Below, piece by piece: positions 1 through 8,218 of a stretch of 34,512 nucleotides of DNA. The translations under genes were made by a program, and so were the position numbers. Position 1 is the stretch's first letter; the number at the start of each line of letters is the position of its first letter. The notes beneath the pieces were generated by a model. The model did no database searches and was not told the origin of the DNA. It saw only the letters and a program-made list of their open reading frames with translations. Source of the stretch: Spirochaetaceae bacterium (lineage in GTDB: Bacteria > Spirochaetota > Spirochaetia > DSM-2461); contig JARGFR010000013.1 in NCBI GenBank assembly GCA_029210985.1, positions 1-34,512 of the forward strand, written 5' to 3'.

Positions 1-97
1 CGGAGAGGGGCAATGGAAACAATGCCGTCGCCAACATCACCAGGATGCTCAGGCTTGTCATCATTCTGACAGGTTTCAAATCTATTGTTTTCACCAT
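1..97 (-). CDS. Start of a probable exported protein (partial, runs off the window)
   Basis: Reading the minus strand from 97, an AGAGGAAG ribosome binding site lies 8-10 nt before an ATG that opens a frame to the window edge (32 codons). The predicted peptide starts with charged residues and then a hydrophobic run (roughly MMTSLSILVMLATALFPLPL), as expected of a signal peptide or first membrane segment. It lies 71 nt downstream of the histidine kinase gene on the same strand, so it may be the export or efflux target of that two-component system (inference). A second overlapping minus-strand frame, with an ATG near 124 (MSKPQEEAKNGEN...), is also open to the edge but has a weaker ribosome binding site. 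I prefer the signal-peptide frame. The family cannot be named. Confidence 0.5.
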   Translation of the reverse strand, partial: MVKTIDLKPVRMMTSLSILVMLATALFPLPLS

Positions 98-168
98 TTT
101 TCGCTTCCTCTTGCGGTTTACTCATCACCAATATAGCGAATCAACCTTTCGGGAACATTGCGGGAGTC

Positions 169-1587
169 TTACTCCTTTGAAAGGTTTGCGGAATTCAAAG
201 CCGGTAATACAATGCGAAATTTTGCGCCTCTGCCCGGTTCTCTGGACACCGATACCGTTCCGCCGTGAGCCTCGGTGAGGGCCTTCACCATGCTGAGGCC
301 CAGCCCCAGGCCCCTCGAGCCGCGGCTGCGATCTCCTCGATACAGTCTTTCGAATACCCGTGTTTTTTCCGACTCGGAGACGCCCGGTCCGTCATCCAAG
401 ACATCGACAAAGGCTTTGTCTTCGCTGCTGCCGCAGCGCACATCAACACATCCGCCCTCGGGTCCGTATTTTATGGCGTTGTCCACCAGATTCCCCATAA
501 TCTGCCTGATACGCACCGGATCCCCATCGATGGGCACGGGTCCGGGTGTATCGAGTCGGAGAAGCTGGCCCCTGTCTTCGGCCACAAAACCGTAGAGATC
601 GCACACTTCTTCGGCCAAGGATCCCAGATCGCATGGTACGACGTCGAGGTGCAGCATACCGTGTTCGGCTTCGGTGATATCCATAAGCGCCGACAGGAGG
701 TCACCCACTTGATCGGTCTGTTCCACAACCAGCGCCAGGGCTTCCTCATAAGTGTCGACCTCGCCCTTGCTGAGGGCCAGTTCGGCATGACCGCGCAGCC
801 GCGTCAACGGCGTTCGAAGATCGTGGGCAACGGCATCCAGTGTGTCCGACATTCCGCCGATGAGGGTTTGAACCCTGTCCAGAAGACGGTTATACCGCCC
901 GATGAGCCCGTCGAGCTGATCCTCGGTACCACGGGCGGGAATTCGGCGTCCCAATTCTCCGGTGACGATGATTCGATCGATTTCCTCGTTTAATCGGTTA
1001 ATCGGAGACAGCAGCCGTCTCGAAGCGAAAAGCCCGACAACAACGCCGGCGGCAATTATGGCCGCCAGAGCCCAGGGGTAGTTCCGCTGATACATCCGTA
1101 GAAGGAATTGACGGTTTTCCGTGCTCAGGCCGACCAGGAGGAGAGATCCGTCATCCAGCCTCGCACCGGTGACTTTCAAGGCATACGGGATTCCTTCGGT
1201 CCTCAACGTGGCGTAGGTTCCCGGAGTGAGGAGTCCTAGATCCGGATCGTTGAGCTCGAAATCCTCCCAGCCCCCCGGGATGAGGGCACCCAGCATACTG
1301 CCGTCGGGACGATCCAGTATGAGGAGAAAAGGCCGCCCTCCGTGTTCCCTCATGTCGGCAGAGGCCCGTTCCAGCACGGCTTCATCACCGCCGTACTGCC
1401 ATGCGGCCCAATAAGAGAGAAGTCTCGAATCCAGTTCCATGCGGTCCTGGTCGCCGAAACCTTTGAGCAGAGACGCCAGCAGCAATCCGGACACCACCAT
1501 CGAGGCCACCGCCGCTGCCAGCGTCACCACCAGTGTGAGTCGGAATTGGACCCGTCGAAACGGTCTAGCGAGGATTTTCCAGAACAT
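169..1587 (-). CDS. Sensor histidine kinase (HAMP, HisKA, HATPase)
   Basis: Membrane sensor kinase that should autophosphorylate on His and pass the phosphate to the response regulator encoded just upstream. The 472 residues show a first membrane helix at about 20-42, an extracytoplasmic sensor of about 125 residues, a second helix at about 172-188, and a HAMP linker. The HisKA H-box (AVAHDLRTPLTRLRGH) has its phospho-acceptor at His255. The ATP-binding domain has an N box (NLVDNAIKYGP), a G1 box (DDGPGVS) and a G2 box (GLGLGLSMV). The start overlaps the regulator's 3' end by 23 nt, so the two are translationally coupled. The architecture resembles metal or envelope-stress kinases of the CusS/TctE type, but the stimulus cannot be read from sequence. 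No domain is missing. Confidence 0.93.
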   Translation of the reverse strand: MFWKILARPFRRVQFRLTLVVTLAAAVASMVVSGLLLASLLKGFGDQDRMELDSRLLSYWAAWQYGGDEAVLERASADMREHGGRPFLLILDRPDGSMLGALIPGGWEDFELNDPDLGLLTPGTYATLRTEGIPYALKVTGARLDDGSLLLVGLSTENRQFLLRMYQRNYPWALAAIIAAGVVVGLFASRRLLSPINRLNEEIDRIIVTGELGRRIPARGTEDQLDGLIGRYNRLLDRVQTLIGGMSDTLDAVAHDLRTPLTRLRGHAELALSKGEVDTYEEALALVVEQTDQVGDLLSALMDITEAEHGMLHLDVVPCDLGSLAEEVCDLYGFVAEDRGQLLRLDTPGPVPIDGDPVRIRQIMGNLVDNAIKYGPEGGCVDVRCGSSEDKAFVDVLDDGPGVSESEKTRVFERLYRGDRSRGSRGLGLGLSMVKALTEAHGGTVSVSREPGRGAKFRIVLPALNSANLSKE

Positions 1588-2242
1588 AACCCACGCCGCG
1601 GACGGTTCGTATCAGCTTGAGGGGGTAATCCTTGTCCACCCGGCTTCGAAGTCGGGAAACAAGGACATCCACCACGTTGGTCTGAGGATCGAAGTCGTAT
1701 CCCCACACCTTCTCGAGGATGAGTGTTTTGGTGACCACATTGCCCGCATTGCGCATCAGAAACTCCAAGAGGGCATACTCCCGGGGCTGAAGCTCAATAT
1801 CATCGCCGTCCCGGGTCACCTTCCGGGTCAGGGGGTCCAGGGTGAGATCCGCCACATGCAGCTCCTGAGCGGCCGTGGCTCTGCCCCCTCGGCGGATAAG
1901 GGCCTCCACACGGACAAGCAGCTCGGCGAACACGAAGGGTTTGACCAGATAGTCATCGCCGCCGGCTTTCAGACCTTTCACTCTGTCGTCGACGCTGCGC
2001 CGGGCACTGAGTATGAGAACGGGGGTTTGAATATCCGATTGACGCATTTCCGAGAGTATTGTGAGTCCGTCCTTTCCCGGAAGCATGAGATCGAGAATGA
2101 TGATATCATAGAGTCCCGACATACCGCGTTGGAGTCCGAAATCGCCGTCCAGGGCAACATCCACCCCATAGCCGGCCTCCCGGAGTCCTTTGGAAACAAA
2201 TGAGGCTATATCGGTATCGTCTTCAACAAGAAGCACTTTCAT
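1565..2242 (-). CDS. OmpR/PhoB-family response regulator
   Basis: DNA-binding partner of the downstream kinase, 225 residues. The receiver domain begins MKVLLVEDD, with the acidic pocket at Glu7/Asp8/Asp9 and the phospho-acceptor Asp51 in IIILDLMLPGKDG. The lysine of YLVKPF is present. The C-terminal winged helix (LQPREYALLEFLMRNAG, then VSRLRSRVDK and IRTVRGVGYVL) is typical of the OmpR/PhoB class. The open frame extends 36 codons further upstream, but I chose 2242 because GGAGG sits 7 nt before this ATG and the receiver fold begins here. The gene is first in the pair and ends inside the kinase gene. Confidence 0.93.
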   Translation of the reverse strand: MKVLLVEDDTDIASFVSKGLREAGYGVDVALDGDFGLQRGMSGLYDIIILDLMLPGKDGLTILSEMRQSDIQTPVLILSARRSVDDRVKGLKAGGDDYLVKPFVFAELLVRVEALIRRGGRATAAQELHVADLTLDPLTRKVTRDGDDIELQPREYALLEFLMRNAGNVVTKTLILEKVWGYDFDPQTNVVDVLVSRLRSRVDKDYPLKLIRTVRGVGYVLENPR

Positions 2243-2370
2243 CTCAGATCCTCCGTCTATTTCAATATAGGGCAAGAGAAAGTCTTCGGCTTCCCCAAAA
2301 CGCCCCGTAAAGATGACATCTTTGAAATCAAACGCCGCCACATTTTTCAATATTCGTTCGTGGATTTGCT

Positions 2371-2397
2371 TTGAACTTAATTGTCGTGTGCTAATAT
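2371..2397 (+). promoter_or_regulatory. Possible promoter of the MFS transporter gene
   Basis: TTGAAC at 2371-2376 and TAATAT at 2392-2397 are separated by 15 bp, shorter than the optimal 17. The predicted transcript start would lie about 25 nt before the ATG at 2429, leaving room for the AAGGTGG ribosome binding site. The intergenic region is divergent, so it must also drive the two-component operon on the other strand. Confidence 0.3.
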
Positions 2398-2428
2398 TCC
2401 TCTAACAAGAGCGAACGAAGGTGGATTC

Positions 2429-3736
2429 ATGAAAAATTTGACTGGTACCGAACGTTCCTGGGTATTCTACGATTGGGCGAATTCCGTCCACTCCACCGTC
2501 ATTTCCACTGCAATCTTTCCACTATGGTTCGGCCAGGTGGCAATGAGCGGCGGTCTCTCGAGGACCCAAACCTCGGCGTGGCTGGGAGCCGCGAATACCG
2601 GTTATGCCGTCATCGTGGCCCTCATGGCCGCCGTTCTGGGGACCCTTTCGGATTTCAAGGGCTACAGAAAGAAGCTGTTTACTCAGTTCTGGCTGCTGGG
2701 TGTCATCGCCACCGGAGCGCTGGTTTTCGTCGGGGCTGATGCCTGGGTGATAGCCCTGGTGCTCTACGTCCTGACCTTCATCGGTTTCGCCGGCGCCAAT
2801 ATCTTCTACGACGCTTCCCTGCCCGACGTCACAACACCAGGCCGTATGGATATGGTGTCGTCGATGGGTTTCGGATACGGCTACATCGGGGGCAGCACCA
2901 TCCCGTTCCTCATCAGTCTCGCCATTATCGCCGTTCTTTCGGGGATGGATTTCAGCGGCGGGCTTCCCTTGCTGGGTGTGAAAATCAGTTTCGGTCTGAC
3001 AGCCGTCTGGTGGTTCCTTTTTACCATCCCGTTCCTGAAAAACGTCAAGCAGAAAAACGGAATCGATCCTGTACCTTCACCTGTCATCGAAAGCGTTCGC
3101 CGTCTGGGTCGGACATTCCTGCAGATTCGGAAACATAAGAAAATCTTCTTGTTCCTCATCGCATATTTCTTCTACATCGACGGAGTGAACACCATCATCA
3201 AGATGGCGACGAATTTCGCGAACAGTATCGATGTCGGCATGATGATACTCCTGGCCACGGTGGTGGGAATACAGATACTCGCCTTTCCCTTCGCGCTTCT
3301 CTATGGGAAACTGGCCAATCGATTCAGCGCCCGTTCCATGCTGTTCGTCGGCATCGGTGTGTATTCAATCATCACCGGACTTGGTGTCAGCATGCCTCTG
3401 GTGCCCGTCGATGCCGTCGTTCCAATCTTTATCGCCGTGGCCTTCCTGGTCGCCACCAGTCAAGGCGGCATTCAAGCCCTCAGCCGCTCCTATTTCGCCT
3501 CCCTCATCCCCGACGACAACGCGTCGGGAGAGTTCTTCGGGTTCTACAATATGATGGGCAAGTTCGCCGCCATATTGGGACCGTTCCTGATGGGCGCCTT
3601 CCCCAGATTGGCTTTTGTCTTGGGCATCGCCAACGAACGAGTCGCTTACAGTTTCGGTGTCGGCGCCATATTCCTTCTGTTCCTGGTGGGCGGTGTGCTC
3701 CTGGTCGCCTCGGGCAAACCGGTTAAGAAAGCGTAG
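2429..3736 (+). CDS. MFS transporter, UMF1/Atg22-like family
   Basis: Polytopic inner-membrane protein of 435 residues with about 12 hydrophobic segments. The N-terminal WVFYDWANSVHSTVI matches the hallmark YDWANS-x motif of the UMF1 (Atg22-like) major facilitator branch. A central charged loop (about 200-225) separates the two six-helix halves, and QGGIQALSRSYFA in the second half is also typical. Start 2429 was chosen over an upstream in-frame codon because AAGGTGG lies 6 nt before it and the family motif follows within ten residues. The substrate is unknown; fungal relatives export amino acids from the vacuole, but that does not transfer safely to bacteria. Confidence 0.85.
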   Translation: MKNLTGTERSWVFYDWANSVHSTVISTAIFPLWFGQVAMSGGLSRTQTSAWLGAANTGYAVIVALMAAVLGTLSDFKGYRKKLFTQFWLLGVIATGALVFVGADAWVIALVLYVLTFIGFAGANIFYDASLPDVTTPGRMDMVSSMGFGYGYIGGSTIPFLISLAIIAVLSGMDFSGGLPLLGVKISFGLTAVWWFLFTIPFLKNVKQKNGIDPVPSPVIESVRRLGRTFLQIRKHKKIFLFLIAYFFYIDGVNTIIKMATNFANSIDVGMMILLATVVGIQILAFPFALLYGKLANRFSARSMLFVGIGVYSIITGLGVSMPLVPVDAVVPIFIAVAFLVATSQGGIQALSRSYFASLIPDDNASGEFFGFYNMMGKFAAILGPFLMGAFPRLAFVLGIANERVAYSFGVGAIFLLFLVGGVLLVASGKPVKKA

Positions 3737-3773
3737 AGACGAGAATTTCCGCGTTTATCTCCGGCATAATCAC

Positions 3774-3782
3774 TGGTAAACT
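3774..3782 (+). promoter_or_regulatory. Extended -10 placed 7 nt before the TPR gene start
   Basis: TGGTAAACT is an extended -10 (TGn followed by TAAACT at 3777-3782). Only GAAGCGC separates it from the ATG at 3790, and there is no clear Shine-Dalgarno. Transcription would begin at or next to the start codon, giving a leaderless mRNA. The same arrangement, TGGTAnA-T plus 7 nt plus ATG, recurs before aspS. Confidence 0.4.
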
Positions 3783-3789
3783 GAAGCGC

Positions 3790-4311
3790 ATGGATATCGG
3801 TCAAGCGGCCGAACCCGCCGGACGAGCTTCACGAGCCGCCCTGGAGGGCCGCCACGAAGATGCGGTTCGACTCTATGAAGAGGCTGTCGCCTTGGCGCCG
3901 AACGCCGCTTTTTTACATTACGATCTGGGTCTCGAATACGCCGAAATCGGGCAAGTCGATGAAGCCCGTCTCTCCCTCAAAGAAGCCGTCCGACTGAACG
4001 GTGAAGATGCGGACGCCTTGAGCGAATTGGGAAAGCTGGAAATCGACTCAGGGCATCCGGGAGCCGCTCTCGAAGTTCTGGATGCCGCACTGAAGGTGAA
4101 TCCTCATCATGCCGCCGCGTTGAACAATCGAGGCGTCGTGGAGTTCCTCAAAGGTCGGTACGGGAAAGCCGTGGAATATTTTCGCACCGCGACATCCCAG
4201 GACGCTTCGTTGGCGGACGCCTGGTTCAATCTTGCCGATGCATATGGAGAAATCGGAGACGATAGTGCCCGAAAGGACGCGTTGAGACGGTATCGAGAGC
4301 TGAGCCGGTGA
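3790..4311 (+). CDS. Tetratricopeptide-repeat protein
   Basis: Soluble 173-residue protein made almost wholly of about four to five TPR units. Diagnostic spacing is seen in A-x3-G-x4-A-x3-Y-x3-V, FLHYDLGLEYAEIGQVDEA, ALSELGKLEIDSGHPGAALE, ALNNRGVVEFLKGRYGKAVE and AWFNLADAYGEIGD. There is no signal peptide or membrane segment, so it is probably a cytoplasmic scaffold for protein-protein contacts. It is the first gene of a coupled run: its TGA overlaps the GTG start of the next gene (GTGA). The partner is not evident from sequence. Confidence 0.88.
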   Translation: MDIGQAAEPAGRASRAALEGRHEDAVRLYEEAVALAPNAAFLHYDLGLEYAEIGQVDEARLSLKEAVRLNGEDADALSELGKLEIDSGHPGAALEVLDAALKVNPHHAAALNNRGVVEFLKGRYGKAVEYFRTATSQDASLADAWFNLADAYGEIGDDSARKDALRRYRELSR

Positions 4312-4559
4312 ATGATTCGTCAAATTGGGATCGTCCTGAAGAAGTCATTGCGGAAGTCTATAGACAGGTGAAGGCTGTGAGGGAGACGGGTCGAGAACCC
4401 GAGAGGATCGTCATGTCTCGCCTTGAGTGGTCGATGGTGGAGGATTACAGACGTCAATTAGGGGTGATACAGGGTCCCGTACCGGATTACTTGTCGGAAG
4501 ACAGCCTATTCGGTCTGGAAATATGGTACGGTGATGGTCCCGGAATCATTGTGACTTGA
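4308..4559 (+). CDS. Conserved-looking small protein of unknown function
   Basis: 83 residues, GTG start, overlapping the TPR gene by 4 nt and ending 15 nt before proC. The coupling makes it very likely to be translated. It is acidic and soluble, with a predicted N-terminal helix (EEVIAEVYRQVKAVRETG), a central helix (SRLEWSMVEDYRRQLG) and a C-terminal beta-rich segment ending FGLEIWYGDGPGIIVT. I recognise no family. Its conserved-looking C-terminal glycine and aromatic stretch would be the part to use in homology searches. Confidence 0.7.
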   Translation: MNDSSNWDRPEEVIAEVYRQVKAVRETGREPERIVMSRLEWSMVEDYRRQLGVIQGPVPDYLSEDSLFGLEIWYGDGPGIIVT

Positions 4560-4574
4560 TGCAGGATAAAACAA

Positions 4575-5384
4575 ATGAATGATACGATTGGATTCATCGG
4601 CGCCGGCAATATGGGCGGCGCCATCATCAGCGGACTTCTGGCCGATAGGAAATGGGCCGCCAAAGACATTATTGTCGCGGATTCAAGAGCCGAGGCACTG
4701 ACCGTCCTGGACGAAAAATTCCCCGGAATCCGCACAACTGGAGATAATTCCGAGGCCGCTTCCTCCGACATTCTGGTACTGGCGGTCAAACCGCAAGTCT
4801 ACCAATCGGTTATTCATGCAATCCGCGAAGACATATCGCCGGAAACCATCATCGTCACGATCGCCGCCGGACTGACCTTAGCCGCCGTTGCCGATTGGTT
4901 CGGCGAGTCGAGGAAGATTGTCCGAACCATGCCCAACACACCCGCATTGGTATCCGAAGGCATGACGGCCATCAGTCCGGGGCCGGGCGTGAAGGATGAG
5001 GAGATTCAAGCGGTCAAGAGAATCTTTGATGCAGTTGGCCGCACGGTCGTGCTGCCCGAATCACAGATGGACGCATACACATCCCTGGCCGGCTCGTCTC
5101 CCGCATTCGTTTTCATGTTTCTGGAGTCTCTTGCCGACGGTGCGGTTCGAGAGGGGATTCCCCGGAAAATGGCGTATGAAATCGCCGCACAAGCCCTGCT
5201 GGGATCGGCCAAACTCATGCTGGAAACCGGCCGTCACCCGGGTGAGCTCAAAGATATGGTATGCTCTCCCGGCGGCACCACCATCGAAGCTGTTGCCACC
5301 CTGGAGGCTTCAGGTTTCCGGTCGGCCCTCATTGAAGCCGTTTCAGACTGCACGGCCAGGGCAAAGGAATTAGGCAAAGCGTGA
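4575..5384 (+). CDS. proC: Pyrroline-5-carboxylate reductase
   Basis: Catalyses the last step of proline synthesis, reducing 1-pyrroline-5-carboxylate to L-proline with NAD(P)H in the cytoplasm. The 269 residues are normal length. The N-terminal Rossmann motif is IGFIGAGNMGGAIISG. Family motifs follow: LAVKPQV, VRTMPNTPALV, GSSPAFVFMFLESLADGAVREGIPR, and the C-terminal MVCSPGGTTIEAVATLE that shapes the substrate site and dimer. AGGA lies 8 nt before the ATG. The stop overlaps the GTG of the next gene by 4 nt. No proA or proB lies in the window. Confidence 0.95.
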   Translation: MNDTIGFIGAGNMGGAIISGLLADRKWAAKDIIVADSRAEALTVLDEKFPGIRTTGDNSEAASSDILVLAVKPQVYQSVIHAIREDISPETIIVTIAAGLTLAAVADWFGESRKIVRTMPNTPALVSEGMTAISPGPGVKDEEIQAVKRIFDAVGRTVVLPESQMDAYTSLAGSSPAFVFMFLESLADGAVREGIPRKMAYEIAAQALLGSAKLMLETGRHPGELKDMVCSPGGTTIEAVATLEASGFRSALIEAVSDCTARAKELGKA

Positions 5385-7672
5385 AAGAACCCGAAGCCGC
5401 CAGTGTGGAGATGATCTGCTCGGTCAGTGAGCTCGCCAATCTCTTTCATCAAGGACAGGATCTGAGAGGATTCCTGTCCCAGGTGGTTCAAATCGTCAGC
5501 AAGCATATGCAGGCCGACGTCTGCTCCATTTATCTGTTTAACGAACAATCCGAAAAACTGATACTTCAGGCAACCGCCGGATTGAATTCGGAAATGGTCG
5601 GCACTCTCACGTTGAATACCGGGGAAGGCCTCACCGGATTGGCACTGAAAGAGCTTCGTCCCATCAGAGAGGGACGCGGCCGGGACAACCCCTATTTCAA
5701 ACCCATACCGGGCAGCGGGGAAGAAAAATACGAATCGTTTCTGGCGGTTCCCATCATCAGAGGTATACGCCGAGTCGGTGTATTGGTTCTCCAGGACGAG
5801 AAGAGGTCCCGGTTCAGCAAAGGCGACGCTTTGGCTCTCAAGGCGATAGCGTCCCAACTGGCGGCCACCCTCGAAAACGCCCAGCTTCTCATGGAGCGGC
5901 CCCGGAGGGGTGAACATCCGGGCATATCCTGGGGCACCGGCCGCCTAATCCGAGGCACCCAGGTGGTGGAAGGTGTGGCCCTGGGCGAGGCTTATCAGAT
6001 GGAGGGTCCCGGAACCCTGGATCATCGATTATATGCCTGCGACGATGCCTATCGGGACACTTTGGATGATTTCCGCCGGGCGATAGATCTGACGGAGCAG
6101 CAGCTCGAGGAACTGCAAAATCGTCTGGAGCAGGAGTTGGCCGACGTTGCCTCTCTGATTTTCAGCGCACATCTGCTGATGCTCCGGGACCAGGGATTCT
6201 CCGGAACGATGGAAGACCGAATCGCCGACGGTGCCCGACCCTGCGATGCCATCCTCTCCGTTGCTAATGAATATATCGATATTTTCACCGAGAGCGAGAA
6301 CTCCCGGATGAGGGAAAAGGTGCTGGACATCAAGGATCTCGGTCATCGGATTCTGAAAAACCTCACAGATGAAGAGGGCGAGCACGGGGACTACGACGGA
6401 CAGATTGTCCTGACCAACGAGCTGCTGCCGTCGGAGCTCCTGAAACTCGCCGCCCAGAAGGTGGAAGGCATCGTGCTTTTCGGCGGCGGCGCGACCGCTC
6501 ATGTCACCGTCCTGGCCCAATCCCTCCAGGTGCCCCTCATCTATACCGAAGACGAGAGTATCTTTCGCATCCCGGCGAATACACCGCTGGCTTTGGATGC
6601 CAACCAGGGTATCCTTCTGGTGTATCCGGATGAATCGGCGATTAAACGAATCAGGCAGCTTAAGGAAGGAACGGATCGGATTGCGGGTTTGGCCGAGATG
6701 GCCAAACCGGAGTCTTATACAAAAGACGGAGAACGCATATACCTCAGGGCAACGGTGAATCTGTTATCGGATTTGAAGCTGGCACGGCAGCTGAAAGCGG
6801 AAGGAATCGGCCTTTATCGAAGCGAGTTTCCTTTTCTGATTCGAAGCGACTTTCCGTCGGAAGAAGAACAGTTCCGCATCTACAAGAAGGTTGTCAACGG
6901 CCTGGAAGATCCGCTGGTGACTCTCAGGACCTTGGATGTGGGCGGAGACAAAATACTCAGCTACATTCCCGAGTCCCAGGAGGAGGCCAACCCTTTTCTG
7001 GGATTGAGGGCGATACGGTTTTTGCTGGAAAACAAGAAAGTTTTTGTCGGTCAGCTGAAAGCCATGATTCGGGCCGGCAGATCAAGACCGATCCGCATTC
7101 TCTTCCCGCTCATCTCTTCCTTGGATGACTTCCAGAATGCGAAGATAATCGTGCAGAAAAGTCTGAATTTTCTCAAGAGGGATGGCTTGGGGCAATACCC
7201 GATGCCGAAGCTTGGCGCGATGATTGAGCTGCCCTCGGCGGTGGAGATGGCACCGGAACTCGCGAGGGAGGCGGATTTCCTGTCACTGGGAACCAACGAC
7301 CTGGTTCAGTATATGCTCGGAGTTGACAGGACTAATGAAAAAGTAGCCGATCTCTTCGATGTCCGACACCCGGCGGTTCTCAGAGCCGTAAAACGCGTTG
7401 CCGATTCCGCGAAGGAAGCCGACTGTCCGCTGTCGGTCTGCGGCATCATGGCCAAGGATCCCAAAACCGTCCATTACCTGATTGGCCTGGGTGTTCGGGA
7501 GTTCTCCTTGGAAGCCGCAAAAATACCCGAGATGCAGGAAGCCGTATCCCGTATGGACCTGAAAAAGGCCCAATCGGATGCTGCAATCCTATCCAGACTC
7601 GGTACGCTGCATGAAACTCGGGAATTCATGCAGGAAATCAATGAACGGTCTGAAGTACAGATTGAACGTTAG
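5381..7672 (+). CDS. ptsP: GAF-containing PEP-protein phosphotransferase (PtsP-like enzyme I)
   Basis: Transfers phosphate from PEP to an HPr-type carrier, as in the nitrogen-PTS. The 763 residues contain an N-terminal GAF domain (about 20-170), an enzyme I N-terminal and linker region (about 190-340), and the swivelling phosphohistidine domain with GGGATAHVTVLAQ, where His374 is the predicted phospho-acceptor. The PEP-binding TIM barrel follows (GLYRSEFPFL, LRTLDVGGDK, NPFLGLRAIRF, SLGTNDLVQYMLGVDR, HPAVLR). Near the end the general-acid cysteine is Cys687, in CGIMAKDP rather than the usual CGEMAGDP. The GTG start overlaps proC by 4 nt. No HPr or EIIA gene is present here. The GAF domain suggests control by a small ligand. 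Confidence 0.9.
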   Translation: MKEPEAASVEMICSVSELANLFHQGQDLRGFLSQVVQIVSKHMQADVCSIYLFNEQSEKLILQATAGLNSEMVGTLTLNTGEGLTGLALKELRPIREGRGRDNPYFKPIPGSGEEKYESFLAVPIIRGIRRVGVLVLQDEKRSRFSKGDALALKAIASQLAATLENAQLLMERPRRGEHPGISWGTGRLIRGTQVVEGVALGEAYQMEGPGTLDHRLYACDDAYRDTLDDFRRAIDLTEQQLEELQNRLEQELADVASLIFSAHLLMLRDQGFSGTMEDRIADGARPCDAILSVANEYIDIFTESENSRMREKVLDIKDLGHRILKNLTDEEGEHGDYDGQIVLTNELLPSELLKLAAQKVEGIVLFGGGATAHVTVLAQSLQVPLIYTEDESIFRIPANTPLALDANQGILLVYPDESAIKRIRQLKEGTDRIAGLAEMAKPESYTKDGERIYLRATVNLLSDLKLARQLKAEGIGLYRSEFPFLIRSDFPSEEEQFRIYKKVVNGLEDPLVTLRTLDVGGDKILSYIPESQEEANPFLGLRAIRFLLENKKVFVGQLKAMIRAGRSRPIRILFPLISSLDDFQNAKIIVQKSLNFLKRDGLGQYPMPKLGAMIELPSAVEMAPELAREADFLSLGTNDLVQYMLGVDRTNEKVADLFDVRHPAVLRAVKRVADSAKEADCPLSVCGIMAKDPKTVHYLIGLGVREFSLEAAKIPEMQEAVSRMDLKKAQSDAAILSRLGTLHETREFMQEINERSEVQIER

Positions 7673-7706
7673 TTTTCTAGGATGATACGGCCATTATCGC
7701 GTCGTT

Positions 7707-8129
7707 CTAATTTTCAAATTCCTGTATCACCCGATCCAAGCTGTAGCTTTCGAAGTATTTCATCACATGTTCGTTGGCACTGTTCCAGAAATTCGTTGCC
7801 TTGCAATCATTCCTTTTCACGCATTTCTCGGCGGCGATGCTGTCGCTGGAGCAGCAGGGCGTGAGCCGGATACCTTCCTCAACAGCTTCGAGGATGTCCT
7901 TGACGTTGATGTCTTTGGAATCCCGTGCCAGGAGAAAGCCCCCTCCGGCGCCGCGTATGGATTTGATCAGACCATACTTCTTGAGCTTGGTGAAAATCTG
8001 TTCGAGAAAGATGGGCGATAGGTCTTCAACCTCGGTGATTTTTTTGATGGAAAGGGGTTTGTCTTCGGTGTTCTGGGCAAGATTAATCATTGCCCGGAGG
8101 GCATATCGCCCTTTGGTCGTTACACGCAT
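7707..8129 (-). CDS. Rrf2-family transcriptional regulator, IscR-like
   Basis: 140-residue winged-helix regulator. The N-terminus MRVTTKGRYALRAMINLA and the recognition region (LEQIFTKLKKYGLIKSIRGAGGGF) are classical for Rrf2/IscR proteins. Four cysteines (92, 93, 103, 109) lie in the loop where IscR holds its [2Fe-2S] cluster (Cys92/98/104 in E. coli), so cluster binding is likely (inference). There is no Shine-Dalgarno. Instead a TAATAT -10 lies 6 nt before the ATG and a perfect palindrome lies between -35 and -10, which fits autoregulation. The gene is convergent with ptsP. It may control the nearby nifSU genes, though they are not adjacent. Confidence 0.88.
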   Translation of the reverse strand: MRVTTKGRYALRAMINLAQNTEDKPLSIKKITEVEDLSPIFLEQIFTKLKKYGLIKSIRGAGGGFLLARDSKDINVKDILEAVEEGIRLTPCCSSDSIAAEKCVKRNDCKATNFWNSANEHVMKYFESYSLDRVIQEFEN

Positions 8130-8135
8130 GGGGAT

Positions 8136-8164
8136 ATATTACATGAGTGGATGTCAATCCACAA
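8136..8164 (-). promoter_or_regulatory. Promoter and operator of the IscR-like regulator
   Basis: On the minus strand, TTGTGG (8164-8159) and TAATAT (8141-8136) are 17 bp apart. The perfect inverted repeat GTGGAT-N4-ATCCAC at 8147-8162 overlaps the -35 and fills most of the spacer, an ideal place for a repressor. The -10 ends 6 nt before the ATG, so the mRNA would be leaderless. What binds the repeat is inferred. Confidence 0.5.
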
Positions 8165-8185
8165 GAAGCCGCCCATGGCGGCTTC
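8165..8185 (-). terminator. GC-rich hairpin after the beta-barrel gene
   Basis: GAAGCCGCC-CAT-GGCGGCTTC forms a perfect 9-bp stem with a 3-nt loop, about 34 nt past the stop of the minus-strand gene at 8219. It lacks a good U-tract (TTGTGGATT follows on the minus strand), so it is a weak terminator or an RNA 3'-end barrier. It abuts the -35 of the next promoter. Confidence 0.4.
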
Positions 8186-8218
8186 CTGCATCTAAATAAA
8201 ATACTTAGAAAAAAACGA

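Noticed and set aside
265-993. 242-codon plus-strand open frame across the histidine kinase gene
   Set aside because: It is antisense to a kinase with all catalytic boxes and has no family motif or ribosome binding site. High-GC shadow frame.
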